Source: Acidovorax radicis (GTDB lineage: Bacteria; Pseudomonadota; Gammaproteobacteria; Burkholderiales; Burkholderiaceae_C). From it: a stretch of DNA of 64,000 bases. The DNA lies in the NCBI RefSeq assembly GCF_020510705.1, contig NZ_CP075184.1:2914001-2978000 (forward strand), given 5' to 3'. This document shows, in pieces, positions 37,086-45,443 of the stretch (the first letter of the stretch is position 1; the number at the start of each line of letters is the position of its first letter). The notes under the pieces were generated by a model. It saw only the letters and a program-made list of their open reading frames with translations, ran no database searches and was not told the DNA's origin. Position numbers and translations under genes: made by a program.

Positions 37086-38177
37086 TCATTGTCCCCGCAG
37101 GGCGACGTTGTTCAGCTTGTCCAGCCGTTCCGGCCAGGTGCCCTCCACCGTGGCGCCCTGCAACAAGATGCGCGTCCAGGCCACCCAGGCGTCCCATTGC
37201 ACGCGCTTGTCCCACGAGTTGCCCCAGGCGCTGAACAGGTGCAGCGCACTCTCGGCAGCGGCCTTGGCGTCGTCCTTGCGGCCGGCCGACAGATACAACT
37301 GCGCCAGTACCATCTGCGGCTCACCCACCCAGGGGTTGTGGCGCACGGCGCTCTCCAGCACGCCGGTGGCCACGTCCAGGTCCACCAGGGGCTGGTCTTG
37401 CTGGATCACCGACCAATACAGCGACGTGGCCGCCGCCTCGTTGGCCGCCGACAGGTGTTGCGTGCAGTGGTCAAAAACGGGTGGCATGGGCAGCAGGCCC
37501 TTCAGGCCCGGGTGCTGCAGCGCCTTGGCCAGCCCATTGATCTGGTGCACCATGCGCCCCGTCGGCCGCATGGGCCCGGGCCACAGCGACGCGGCCCAGT
37601 GGGCCTTCTGGTTGCGGTGCTGCACGTCCGGAAAGCGCGAGAAGATGTCGTCCTGCCAGCTGAACCATTGCTCGATGGTGTCGGCCATGCTCACGATGAT
37701 GAAGGTGGCCACCTCGTACGGCGTGAGCACATGGTCCTGCCCGTCTTTTTGTAGCACCAGGCTGCCATCGGCCTCCAGCGCATGGGCCAGCACGCGCTGC
37801 ACAAACTGCGTGCGCGACTGGGTGCAGAACAGGTACACCAGGTGCTCGGCCGACCCACCCACCATCTCGCGCACCCGGGCGCGCTCCTTGGCGGGGTCGA
37901 ACTTCACCAGGTCCACAAATGCATTGCCGTACACGCTGTGCAGCAGCCCCAGCAGGCGCACGTCACGCGGCTGCTGCCACACCGTCAGCGTGCGCGTCAC
38001 GCCCACCAGGTGGTGGCGAAACGTGCCCGCCTTGTGCCAGTCCTGCCCCACATTGCGCGCCAGCACCGTGGGCAACACGGGGGCAAGGTCTGGGTCACGG
38101 GTCAGCCACTCGTCGTCCAGCAGCGGCTGCGCGCGGGCGAACAGGTCAGCGTCCAGGGGGTGAAACGGCAGGGTCAT
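37086..38177 (-). CDS. DUF6817-like protein with a repeat-helical C-terminus
   Basis: A 363-residue cytoplasmic protein. The N-terminal half contains HHLVGVTRTLTVW and LLGLLHSVYGNAFVDLVKF, an HD-like pattern (H..LLHSVYG) that I associate with DUF6817. The C-terminal part (about 250-350) reads like a tetratricopeptide-type helix pair (NPWVGEPQMVLAQLYLSAG, DDAKAAAESALHLFSAWG). The start MTLPFHPLDADLF is the first ATG after non-coding-looking sequence. No catalytic role is known to me. It lies just upstream of metQ on the same strand, but the dyad between them suggests separate control. Confidence 0.75.
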   Translation of the reverse strand: MTLPFHPLDADLFARAQPLLDDEWLTRDPDLAPVLPTVLARNVGQDWHKAGTFRHHLVGVTRTLTVWQQPRDVRLLGLLHSVYGNAFVDLVKFDPAKERARVREMVGGSAEHLVYLFCTQSRTQFVQRVLAHALEADGSLVLQKDGQDHVLTPYEVATFIIVSMADTIEQWFSWQDDIFSRFPDVQHRNQKAHWAASLWPGPMRPTGRMVHQINGLAKALQHPGLKGLLPMPPVFDHCTQHLSAANEAAATSLYWSVIQQDQPLVDLDVATGVLESAVRHNPWVGEPQMVLAQLYLSAGRKDDAKAAAESALHLFSAWGNSWDKRVQWDAWVAWTRILLQGATVEGTWPERLDKLNNVALRGQ

Positions 38178-38265
38178 GGTGTCTTGTCTCCGGCATTGGT
38201 AGGGATCAGAAAGCAGAAATGCAATGTACACACAGTAAGTATCGGCATTCCTGGGGCTGCACGGC

Positions 38266-39093
38266 TTAACGACTTGGCCGGTACGGAGGCCGGGCGCCAA
38301 GCTTCCACGTGCCGTTATCTTTTTCCATGTAATCCGATTGGCTCATGGACGCGCCCCCTGCCAGAAAGACTTCAGACTCCACCTCGACGCCCTTCGCCTC
38401 GGCTTTGAACCTGGTGATTTGCACTCGTCGAACCTTCGCGTGCATAGACTCATAGGTGCGGCAAATCATGTCATCTGACGCCCCAAGATTTTCGGCAAGT
38501 GCATCCCACGAGTTCCTGGTCATGAGTCCTTTGAAGTCTGCACACTTCTTGCCGGTCCAAAAGCGCGTTACGACGTCGGCCATGTGAGCCTTGTCTTCCT
38601 CGGAGACGGCCATCGGCTCCGGTTTGGGCGGCGTCGATGGTGTCGACGTCGAGACCTCTGGGGGCGGTGGGTTGTCTCGCAATTGCTGCGGTGTGCTTTG
38701 GTCCGCAGCCTGGAGGCTATTGCGCTCTTCATTGCCAACGGCGCGAGGACCGCGCTGGGCCGGTGGCTGCGGCTTTGGCGCCCAAGTGCCATCTCGCAGT
38801 GCAGCCATTTGAGAGTCGTACCAAGTAGACACGCATCGGGCATCTTGGCATTGGGCTTGGACCTCCTGCTTCTTCTGATGGTCAATTTGAGCAATCGCCC
38901 TGCTTGCCTCGGGATTGGCTCTGCGCAATTGCATCAGCATGTTCTCGTACGTTGCCTTTTGCTGCTTGATGACCGGGTCTTTGCACGCCATGTTGTCAGC
39001 AACGTTGCGATAGGCAGAGCAGTCAAATGTCTGACTGAACGAATAAACAGGCAACGCCACAAGCGTTGCGGTAGCGAGAAGTTTGAGGGTCAT
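38266..39093 (-). CDS. Secreted protein with LprI-like N-terminal region
   Basis: A 275-residue exported protein. The signal peptide is residues 1-22 (LLATATLVALPVYSFSQ). The mature N-terminus, TFDCSAYRNVADNMACKD with QAQCQDARCVSTWYDSQM, has the four-Cys spacing of LprI/DUF1311 lysozyme-inhibitor-like domains. A Pro/Ser/Thr-rich linker (EVSTSTPSTPPKPEPM) leads to a C-terminal domain (about 185-275) that resembles small exported domains of unknown role. Codon use is more A/T-rich than its neighbours, a hint of transfer. Confidence 0.7.
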   Translation of the reverse strand: MTLKLLATATLVALPVYSFSQTFDCSAYRNVADNMACKDPVIKQQKATYENMLMQLRRANPEASRAIAQIDHQKKQEVQAQCQDARCVSTWYDSQMAALRDGTWAPKPQPPAQRGPRAVGNEERNSLQAADQSTPQQLRDNPPPPEVSTSTPSTPPKPEPMAVSEEDKAHMADVVTRFWTGKKCADFKGLMTRNSWDALAENLGASDDMICRTYESMHAKVRRVQITRFKAEAKGVEVESEVFLAGGASMSQSDYMEKDNGTWKLGARPPYRPSR

Positions 39094-39166
39094 TTGCAGA
39101 TCAAACAAAAGTTCTGGTCGAGTCCAAATCCGCCAACAATGCATGGCACAAAGTTGGGGCACACAA

Positions 39167-40306
39167 TCACAGCGACGGATCAATCAACACCTTCGCCCCC
39201 GTATTGCGCGGCCCATAGAACGCAATGGCATCGGCGCTCAAAGCCCCCGCCAGCGACACCGTGCGTGCGTAGTGGCTGGCAAACGTGGTCTTGAGTTCGG
39301 CGGCCACACGATCGCGCAGTGCCTGCGCAGCCGCGTCGCCGATCTTGTTCAGGAACGGGAACAACAGCCACCCGCCCACGCCCCAGGCCATGCCAAAGGT
39401 GCGCTGGATTTCGGTGGGGCGCGTGTCCAGGTGGCCATACAGATACACCTGCTTGTGCACGGCCGAGCCGTAGCGGCTGTACTCCTTGGCTGTGCGGTTG
39501 ATGGCGGCCTCCATGCACTGCAGGATCTGCCCAGCCAGCGTGCCGCCGCCTGTGGCATCAAATGCAATGGTGGCCCCGGTGGCGGCCAGCGCGTCGGTCA
39601 GCTCGGCCATGAAGGTGGGCGCGCTGCTGTCGCACACATACTGGGCCCCCATGCTGCGCAGCAGCGCGGCCTGCTCGGGCTTGCGCACGATGTTGACCAG
39701 GCCAATGCCGTCCTTCTGGCAGATCTTGTGGAGCATCTGGCCCAGGTTGCTGGCGGCTGCGGTGTGCACCAGCGCGGTGTGGCCCTCGCGCTTCATGGTC
39801 TCGACCATGCTCAATGCGGTCAGCGGGTTGACGAAACACGACGCGCCCTCCGCCGCCGTGGTGCCGGGTGGCAGCACCAGGCACTGCGCGGCAGGCATGG
39901 CGCGGTATTGCGCATACATGGCGCCGCCAATCACGGCCACCGTGCGGCCCAGCAGGGCCTGCGCGGCGGGCGAGGCACCCGCGGCCACCACCAGCCCGGC
40001 GCCCTCGTTGCCCACCGGCATGCTCTGGCCAATGCGCGCAGCCATGCCGGGCATGGCGCGCTCGGGGATGCGGGCGGTGGCCACCGGCCGGTCTGGGCTG
40101 CCCGACACCTGCACGGTGGACAGATCAGCGGGGCCCAGCAGCAGACCAATGTCAGACGGATTGATGGGCGTGGCCTGCACCTGGATCAACACCTCGTCAG
40201 GCCCCGGGGTGGGCACGGGCACAGACTCCAGACTGATTTGCAAGGTGCCGTCGGCCTGCACAAGCGAACGCAGTTGGAGCGCGGTGGTTGGGATGGATGG
40301 GTTCAT
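39167..40306 (-). CDS. Quinone oxidoreductase-like medium-chain dehydrogenase
   Basis: A 379-residue MDR-superfamily NAD(P)H-dependent reductase. The N-terminal GroES-like part has PDEVLIQVQATPINPSDIG; the cofactor domain has TALVHTAAASNLGQMLHK in place of the usual glycine-rich loop. No catalytic or structural zinc ligands are evident, so a quinone or enone reductase is more likely than an alcohol dehydrogenase. It is divergent from the disrupted merR gene, whose operator-like dyad lies about 270 bases upstream, as in aldehyde-stress (AdhR/NmlR-type) loci. Confidence 0.85.
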   Translation of the reverse strand: MNPSIPTTALQLRSLVQADGTLQISLESVPVPTPGPDEVLIQVQATPINPSDIGLLLGPADLSTVQVSGSPDRPVATARIPERAMPGMAARIGQSMPVGNEGAGLVVAAGASPAAQALLGRTVAVIGGAMYAQYRAMPAAQCLVLPPGTTAAEGASCFVNPLTALSMVETMKREGHTALVHTAAASNLGQMLHKICQKDGIGLVNIVRKPEQAALLRSMGAQYVCDSSAPTFMAELTDALAATGATIAFDATGGGTLAGQILQCMEAAINRTAKEYSRYGSAVHKQVYLYGHLDTRPTEIQRTFGMAWGVGGWLLFPFLNKIGDAAAQALRDRVAAELKTTFASHYARTVSLAGALSADAIAFYGPRNTGAKVLIDPSL

Positions 40307-40609
40307 GGGGGACTCGCAGTGGGATAGGTGGACAGTGAGGATGTGGCCGCGTGCGTTGGGTCACACTGTGTGGAGGGAGAGGGACAGGGTTCGTCAGCGG
40401 CTCGCTATCACCAGCCGCCATTCTTGACCAAGCTGCCTCGCTCTGCTGTCCCCTGGGTTCAAAGGCTGCATCATCCCCTGCGTTTTCAGTCAAAAGGCGT
40501 CATAGCCCCCCGTGGAGAGACTCCCGCTCCTGGCCCAGCCAACCACCTCAAGACAATTCCACACTTGGCGCTTGACTTAGAGTGCACTCCAACTTTCAGA
40601 ATCGCTCCC
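40307..40609. other. Divergent promoter region between dehydrogenase and merR remnant
   Basis: No gene is supported. It holds the dehydrogenase promoter side on the left and, at its right end, a MerR-type promoter dyad (next entry). Confidence 0.5.
40571..40592 (+). promoter_or_regulatory. MerR-type promoter/operator
   Basis: CTTGACTTAGAGTGCACTCC: a -35-like TTGACT overlapped by the 10-bp palindrome GAGTGCACTC, followed by CAACTTTCAG. MerR regulators of the AdhR/NmlR group are known to use promoters with this kind of dyad between -35 and -10. It lies 18 bases before the broken merR start, suggesting autoregulation. Confidence 0.6.
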
Positions 40610-41364
40610 ATGGCATCCATCCTCACCATTGCCGAAGTCACCGAACGCACCGGCCGTAGAGCCTGTTTACGATCTCCCAGGGGTCGCGCAGCGGTCTTTG
40701 CAGGATGGGATGCAAGGCACGGTGTGCAGCCAATAGCTCGGCTATTGGCAAGCGCCGCAACGCCGCAGACCGCCCGCAAAGACCACTGCCCGAAGGGTTG
40801 GAGCGAAATCGGGTGATTGAACGCCCCGGCTGCTTGCATGGGCATGAGCCCATGCGGCGCATCCGAAGCGTCCACTCATCCCGATTGCGCTCCAACGCGA
40901 TCCCCTGCGAGATCGTAAACAGGCTCTTGGCACACACCCCGCGCTACTACGACGAACGCGCCGGGCTGATCGCGCCCGTGGCGCGTGCGTCGGGCGGCCA
41001 GCGCCGTTATGCGGCGTCGGACATGGAATGGATCGGATTCCTGCTGCGCCTGCGCGAGACCCAGATGCCCATCGGGCAGATGCAGGCCTTTGCGCGGCTG
41101 CGCAGCGAAGGGAGCGCCACCGCCCCTGAGCGGCGCCAGTTGCTGGAGCAACACTTTGCACAGGTTCTGGCAACGATCACCGCGATGCAGCAAGCCGCAC
41201 AGGCGCTGCAAGCCAAGATCGCGCACTACCAGGGCCTGGAAGCTTCCCTTCGCCACACGCCATCGCCACCACCCCACCAAGGAAGCTCCCATGTCCCCCG
41301 AAACCCAACCCCGCTATCTCCAGGGCCTCGCCAAGCTGCGCGAAATCGACGGCCACGCGGGTAA
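40610..41364 (+). pseudogene. MerR-family regulator disrupted by a MITE
   Basis: The first 16-17 codons (MASILTIAEVTERTGR) are the start of a MerR HTH. They are followed by about 269 bases of inserted DNA, then by LAHTPRYYDERAGLIAPV, the recognition-helix wing of a MerR protein, in another frame. Joining the two sides gives TGR-LAHTPRYYDERAGL, the exact spacing of MerR proteins. The C-terminal half has the coiled coil (ITAMQQAAQALQAKIAHY). The insertion shifts frame, so no intact DNA-binding domain is made. The downstream half overlaps the next gene by 74 bases. In AdhR/NmlR-like systems such a regulator activates dehydrogenase and carboxymuconolactone decarboxylase-like genes, both of which flank it here. 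Confidence 0.88.
40658..40927. mobile_element. MITE-like non-autonomous element (about 269 bp) in merR
   Basis: The ends are inverted repeats of about 30 bases: the left end reads GAGCCTGTTTACGATCTC, the right end is its reverse complement, and similarity continues (CCAGGGGTCGCG versus GCAGGGGATCGCG). There is no transposase. Inside are two stem-loops: GGTCTTTGC/GCAAAGACC enclosing CCAATAGC-TCG-GCTATTGG, and GTTGGAGCG/CGCTCCAAC enclosing GCATGGGC-ATGA-GCCCATGC. The whole would fold as a cross. I cannot see a clear target duplication. Confidence 0.85.
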
Positions 41365-41692
41365 GCGCGTCGTCGCCAGCCTGGCCGACATTGCCCCCGA
41401 CTTTGCCCGCTATCTGATCGAGTTTCCGTTTGGCGACATCTACTCGCGCCCCGGGCTCGATCTGCGCAGCCGCGAGATTGCAGTCATCGCAGCGCTGAGC
41501 GCGCTGGGCAACGCCACGCCACAGCTCAAGGTGCATTTGCAGGCAGCGCTGAACGTGGGCGTCACCCGCGAAGAAATCGTGGAGGTGCTCATGCAGATGG
41601 CGGTGTACGCGGGCTTTCCGGCCGCGCTCAACGGGTTGGCGGCGGCACGTGAAGTATTTGCGGCGAGCGATGGCGAAGCCGTGGCTGCATAA
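41291..41692 (+). CDS. Carboxymuconolactone decarboxylase-family (AhpD-like) protein
   Basis: A 133-residue all-helical protein of the CMD family. DLRSREIAVIAALSALGN and LKVHLQAALNVGVTREEIVEVLMQMAVYAGFP are the family core. There is no CxxC, so it is unlike peroxidase AhpD and more like gamma-carboxymuconolactone decarboxylase-type proteins, which have been found in aldehyde-stress regulons. AAGGAAG lies six bases upstream. It probably formed an operon with the merR gene, whose 3' end it overlaps. Confidence 0.9.
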   Translation: MSPETQPRYLQGLAKLREIDGHAGKRVVASLADIAPDFARYLIEFPFGDIYSRPGLDLRSREIAVIAALSALGNATPQLKVHLQAALNVGVTREEIVEVLMQMAVYAGFPAALNGLAAAREVFAASDGEAVAA

Positions 41693-41725
41693 GGCTACGC
41701 ACGCGGCTTCGAGCGATTGGTCCAA

Positions 41726-42310
41726 CTACTTCCCCGCCCCCACCGGCTGCGGCCTGACCAACCGCACGGGCAGCTTGCTGGCCCGCGCGGCATCACCCCG
41801 CGCCTCGCCGGTGGACAGGTTCACCGCCCAGCCGTTGAGCATGGCAGCCTGCCGCGCTCCATCGCCCGCGCGGCCTTGGGCGATGTTGCCGTAGGTGTAT
41901 TGGTTGGTGCTCAGTGCGTTCACATTGGCCGTGGCCGTCCAGTGCCACTGGCCCGGCGCGGCGGGGAACAGCAAGGGGCTCAGGCCCGGCGACGACAGCG
42001 ACTTGTCCACTAGCCGCTGCAGCTCTGCCGCGCGGGGCAAGCGCCAGCCCACACCCTCGGCCTTCCAGCGGTCAGCGGCCAGGGCGGTGGCCTCGGCGCG
42101 GTCCAGCAGCAGGGGCTGGCCCGTGCAGGTTTTGCCGGTCCATTGCATGCCCTCCACACAGCGCGGCCAAGCTAGGCCGGCCCGCTGGTCCAGCACGTAG
42201 GCACCATCGGCCGACAGGGACCAATCGGCCGATGCAGACGACTCCGCAGCGATGGCAGGCGGCACGGCCAGGGAACACAGCAAGGCAAGGAGATGGAACG
42301 GTGACTTCAT
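41726..42310 (-). CDS. Exported DUF1566 (Lcl C-terminal-like) protein
   Basis: A 194-residue secreted protein. The signal peptide is residues 1-21 (FHLLALLCSLAVPPAIAAE). The mature domain starts YVLDQRAGLAWPRCVEGMQW, typical of DUF1566, and contains GWRLPRAAELQRLVD, HWTATAN and WAVNLSTGE, as in that family. Two Cys (PRC, KTC) may pair. Family members are often surface-exposed; no function is assigned. Confidence 0.85.
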   Translation of the reverse strand: MKSPFHLLALLCSLAVPPAIAAESSASADWSLSADGAYVLDQRAGLAWPRCVEGMQWTGKTCTGQPLLLDRAEATALAADRWKAEGVGWRLPRAAELQRLVDKSLSSPGLSPLLFPAAPGQWHWTATANVNALSTNQYTYGNIAQGRAGDGARQAAMLNGWAVNLSTGEARGDAARASKLPVRLVRPQPVGAGK

Positions 42311-42443
42311 GGACAGGCGGAGCGCAGAACAACGAGGTAACCCCAACACCCTAACCCCGTGGCGACAACTGCGCCACCCACTGGATCAAGAAAGCAGTTC
42401 TCCAAGGTGGCAAGGCGGCTGGGGCGGGTTGTATAAACCCACG

Positions 42444-43229
42444 ATGACCGCCACCGCCGCCACCGCCCCCATTGCCAACACAGCCCCCGCAGCCCTCGTC
42501 CGCGCGCTGGAAGAGCGCGCCTTCAACGCATGGCCCGCGCACCAGACGGTGTTTCACCGGGGCTGGGTGTTCCGGCTGTCGGGCGGCTATACCAAGCGTG
42601 CCAATTCGGTCAACGCGCTGATGCCCGGCGCGCCGTTCGACGGCGTGCGCGAGGCGGCGGCTGCGCTGTATGCACGGCATGGGTTGCCCGCCGTGTTTCG
42701 CATCTCCCCCCTGGCCTCGGCCGAGGCCGACCAGGAGCTGGCCAACGCGGGCTACCAGCACTTTGACCCCTCGCTGGTCTTGCACCGGCCGCTGGCGCTG
42801 GGCTCGGTGCCCCGGCCCGACGGCAGCACCGTGGTCAGCACTTCGCCTTCACCTGCATGGCTGGAAGGTTTTGCAGCGGCCAACGGCGTGGCCCCGCACC
42901 ACCGCAACCTGCACCGCAGCATCCTCGACGCCATCGCTCACCCGGTGGGCTATGCGCTGCAACACGACGCCCAGGGCCGAGCCGTGGGCTTTGGCCTGGC
43001 GGTGCTGGAGCGCGGCGCCGTGGGCCTGTACGACCTGGCCGTGGCGCCCGAACACCGGGGCGGCGGGCGCGGGCGCACGCTGGTGCAGGCCCTGCTGCAC
43101 TGGGGCGCCGAGGCCGGGGCGACCAGCGCCTACCTGCAGGTGCGCGCGCAGAACACGCCGGCGCTGCGGCTGTATGAATCGATGGGGTTCAAGACGGCCT
43201 ACGGCTACCACTACCGGGTGCCGGGCTAA
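42444..43229 (+). CDS. GNAT-family N-acetyltransferase
   Basis: A 261-residue acetyltransferase. The C-terminal GNAT domain (about 170-260) has the acetyl-CoA loop VAPEHRGGGRGRTLVQALL and the terminal LQVRAQNTPALRLYESMGF. The N-terminal half (PAHQTVFHRGWVFRLSGGYTKRANSVN) resembles two-domain GNATs whose first half is a degenerate GNAT fold. The open frame continues upstream; I start at MTATAATAP, the first ATG after divergence from the DUF1566 gene. The acceptor substrate is unknown. Confidence 0.9.
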   Translation: MTATAATAPIANTAPAALVRALEERAFNAWPAHQTVFHRGWVFRLSGGYTKRANSVNALMPGAPFDGVREAAAALYARHGLPAVFRISPLASAEADQELANAGYQHFDPSLVLHRPLALGSVPRPDGSTVVSTSPSPAWLEGFAAANGVAPHHRNLHRSILDAIAHPVGYALQHDAQGRAVGFGLAVLERGAVGLYDLAVAPEHRGGGRGRTLVQALLHWGAEAGATSAYLQVRAQNTPALRLYESMGFKTAYGYHYRVPG

Positions 43230-43246
43230 GAACGTGTTTACGATCT
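43227..43246 (+). repeat. Stop-codon-associated motif, copy 3 (TAAGAACGTGTTTACGATCT)
   Basis: Starts with the TAA stop of the GNAT gene. Only two of 20 bases differ from the motif at the membrane protein stop near 14.87 kb, and it resembles the MITE end (GAGCCTGTTTACGATCTC). Confidence 0.5.
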
Positions 43247-43334
43247 AAGGGCGGTGTTGGCCCCTCGTCCCTTGTGGGAGACGGAGTGAAGACCACCGCA
43301 GGGGCTCACACAGCGCCCAAACGTGGGTTTGAAG

Positions 43335-43397
43335 CCAAAAAGGCCGCTAGCGCTTGCGCATCATACGCTAGAAGCTATTGATTCAATAGCAAACACC
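43335..43397. repeat. Dispersed palindromic repeat, family R1, copy 9
   Basis: GGCCGCTAGCGCTTGCGCAT followed by CATACGCTAGAAGCTATTGA, ending CAATAGCAAACACC. It lies between convergent GNAT and metI. Confidence 0.8.
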
Positions 43398-43420
43398 ACC
43401 CACCGCCCACTGTCTGCCGC

Positions 43421-44086
43421 TCAACGGTGGCTCAGCTTGCGCACGGCCCAGTCGCCCAGGCTTTGCACGGCCTGCACAAAGAAGATCAGCACCAGCACCA
43501 CGGCCAGCATGATCTCGGGCAGAAAACGCTGGTAGCCATAGCGAATGCCCAGGTCGCCCAGGCCGCCGCCGCCAATGGCACCGGCCATGGCCGAGTAGCC
43601 GGTCAGGCTCACGAACGTGATGGTCAGGCCCGCCACGATGCCGGGCAGTGCCTCGGGCAGCAGCACCTTCCAGACGATCTGGCTGGTGGTGGCGCCCATG
43701 GCCTGGGCGGCTTCAATGAGGCCGTGGTCCACCTCGCGCAGCGCGGCTTCGACCAGGCGCGCCACAAACGGGGCAGCGGCAATGGTCAGCGGCACCACGG
43801 CCGCTGCGGTGCCGATGGACGAGCCGGTGATGAGCCGCGTGAACGGGATGATGGCCACCAGCAAAATGATGAAGGGCGTGGACCGCACGGCGTTAACCAC
43901 CCAGCCCACGATCTTGTTGAGCGGCCCGTTTTCGAGCACACCGCCGTCGTCGGTCAGCCGCAGAAAAACGCCGAGAGGCACGCCCAGCAGGGCACCGACC
44001 AGGCCGGAGATGCCGACCATGATGAGCGTCTCCCACAGCGACGAAACAAACAGGTCCAGCATGGCTGGCGTGAAGTTGTCAAACAT
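43421..44086 (-). CDS. metI: Methionine ABC transporter permease MetI
   Basis: The membrane subunit of the methionine importer, 221 residues with about five hydrophobic segments. ALREVDHGLIEAAQAMGAT is the EAA coupling loop and FVSLTGYSAMAGAIGGGGLGDLGIRYGYQRF is the MetI signature. GAGAGGG lies upstream of the ATG. It starts 17 bases after metN on the same strand. The receptor MetQ is encoded elsewhere in the window. Confidence 0.95.
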   Translation of the reverse strand: MFDNFTPAMLDLFVSSLWETLIMVGISGLVGALLGVPLGVFLRLTDDGGVLENGPLNKIVGWVVNAVRSTPFIILLVAIIPFTRLITGSSIGTAAAVVPLTIAAAPFVARLVEAALREVDHGLIEAAQAMGATTSQIVWKVLLPEALPGIVAGLTITFVSLTGYSAMAGAIGGGGLGDLGIRYGYQRFLPEIMLAVVLVLIFFVQAVQSLGDWAVRKLSHR

Positions 44087-44103
44087 GATGTGTTTCCCTC
44101 TCT

Positions 44104-45150
44104 CTAGGCCTGGACGGCGACTTCTTCGACTGCCACACCACCAGCACGCAGGTGCGCCACGGCGCCCCGCACACTGTCGGCCGCGCCGCTGGCGTACACG
44201 GCCAGCGAGCCAAAGGTTTCATCCTGGATCTCGTCCACCTGGCCGTGCAGGATGCTCATGTCCACACCAAACTGGCGGATCAGCTGCGACAGGATGGGCT
44301 GGTAGGCGCTGTCGCCAGCGTACGACAGGCGCAGCAGTTGGCCGGTTCGTCCCTCACCCAGCTGGCCCGCGAGCTTGCGCACATGGCCCAGCACGCTGGC
44401 GGGCAGCTCTTGCGGCAATATTTCGTCGACCAGGCTCTTGGTGATGGCCTGCTGCGGGCGCGTGAACACGTCCAGCACCCGGCCCTGCTCCACGATGCGG
44501 CCGGCTTCGATCACGGCCACGCGGTCGGCCACCTGCTTGATGACCTGCATCTGGTGCGTGATGAGCACCACCGTCAGGCCCAGCTCGCGGTTGACCTGGC
44601 GCAGCAGGTCGAGGATGGAGCGTGTCGTCTCAGGGTCCAGCGCCGATGTGGCTTCGTCGCTCAGCAACACCTTGGGGCGGCTGGCCAGCGCACGCGCAAT
44701 GCCCACACGCTGCTTTTGCCCGCCACTGATCTGTGCCGGGTAGCGGTTGGCCAGGGCCGACAGGCCCACCAGCTCCAGCAGCGGGTTCACCCGCTCGCGG
44801 ATGTCCGATTTGCTCATGCCTGCAAGCTCCAGCGGCAGCGCGGCGTTGTCAAACACGGTGCGCGACGACAGCAGGTTGAAGTGCTGGAACACCATGCCGA
44901 TCTCGCGGCGGGCCTCGCGCAGTTGCGCATCGCCCAGTTGCGTGAGATCACGCCCGCCCACGATGACCTGGCCCGTGGTGGGCCGGTTGAGCAGATTGAT
45001 GACGCGCACCAGCGAGCTTTTGCCCGCCCCGCTTTTACCGATGATGCCGAACACCTCGCCCGACGTGATGTGAAGGTCGATGCCGCGCAGGGCCTCGACC
45101 GGGCCTTGGGAGCCCTGGTAGGTTTGGGTAATACCCCGTAAGTCGATCAT
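44104..45150 (-). CDS. metN: Methionine ABC transporter ATPase MetN
   Basis: The nucleotide-binding subunit, 348 residues. Walker [16 protein letters not shown], signature [15 protein letters not shown] and Walker [17 protein letters not shown] are intact. The C-terminal ACT-like regulatory domain (about 270-348), which in E. coli binds methionine for feedback inhibition, is present. The [14 protein letters not shown] is preferred over a TTG three codons upstream. It is the first gene of the metN-metI pair. Confidence 0.95.
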   Translation of the reverse strand: MIDLRGITQTYQGSQGPVEALRGIDLHITSGEVFGIIGKSGAGKSSLVRVINLLNRPTTGQVIVGGRDLTQLGDAQLREARREIGMVFQHFNLLSSRTVFDNAALPLELAGMSKSDIRERVNPLLELVGLSALANRYPAQISGGQKQRVGIARALASRPKVLLSDEATSALDPETTRSILDLLRQVNRELGLTVVLITHQMQVIKQVADRVAVIEAGRIVEQGRVLDVFTRPQQAITKSLVDEILPQELPASVLGHVRKLAGQLGEGRTGQLLRLSYAGDSAYQPILSQLIRQFGVDMSILHGQVDEIQDETFGSLAVYASGAADSVRGAVAHLRAGGVAVEEVAVQA

Positions 45151-45307
45151 GGAATGCAAAGCGCCGCGTTGACCCGGTTGAGGCCGGACGCGGCGCCGTC
45201 AAGAGAAAAAGGATGGGTGAAATGTATCGGTGAAGCGTCATATCTCAAACGATCAAAAAATCGATTGAATAGACCTGCTGCTTATAAAGAAGCATACCCG
45301 CGAAGGG

Positions 45308-45372
45308 TTTTACTATCAAATAAATAGCTGCCAGCGCTTTATAGATAAGCGCTATCTGCCATTTTCGCCCAA
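45308..45372. repeat. Dispersed palindromic repeat, family R1, copy 10
   Basis: TTTTACTATCAAATAAATAG, CTGCCAGCGCTTTATAGATA, AGCGCTATCTGCCATTTTCG. A full-length copy with the TACTATCAAA flank, between the metN promoter and the second hybrid kinase. Confidence 0.85.
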
Positions 45373-45443
45373 ACACCTGCCCCATTCGGCTAAGCCGACG
45401 CAGAGTGTCTTGCGGCCTTATGGCTTGCCCTCCACCGTGCGGC

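Noticed and set aside
40705..41364. An intact-looking MerR reading frame that starts inside the MITE
   Set aside because: Its first ~75 codons are MITE sequence, so the DNA-binding helix-turn-helix is missing; I treat the gene as broken.
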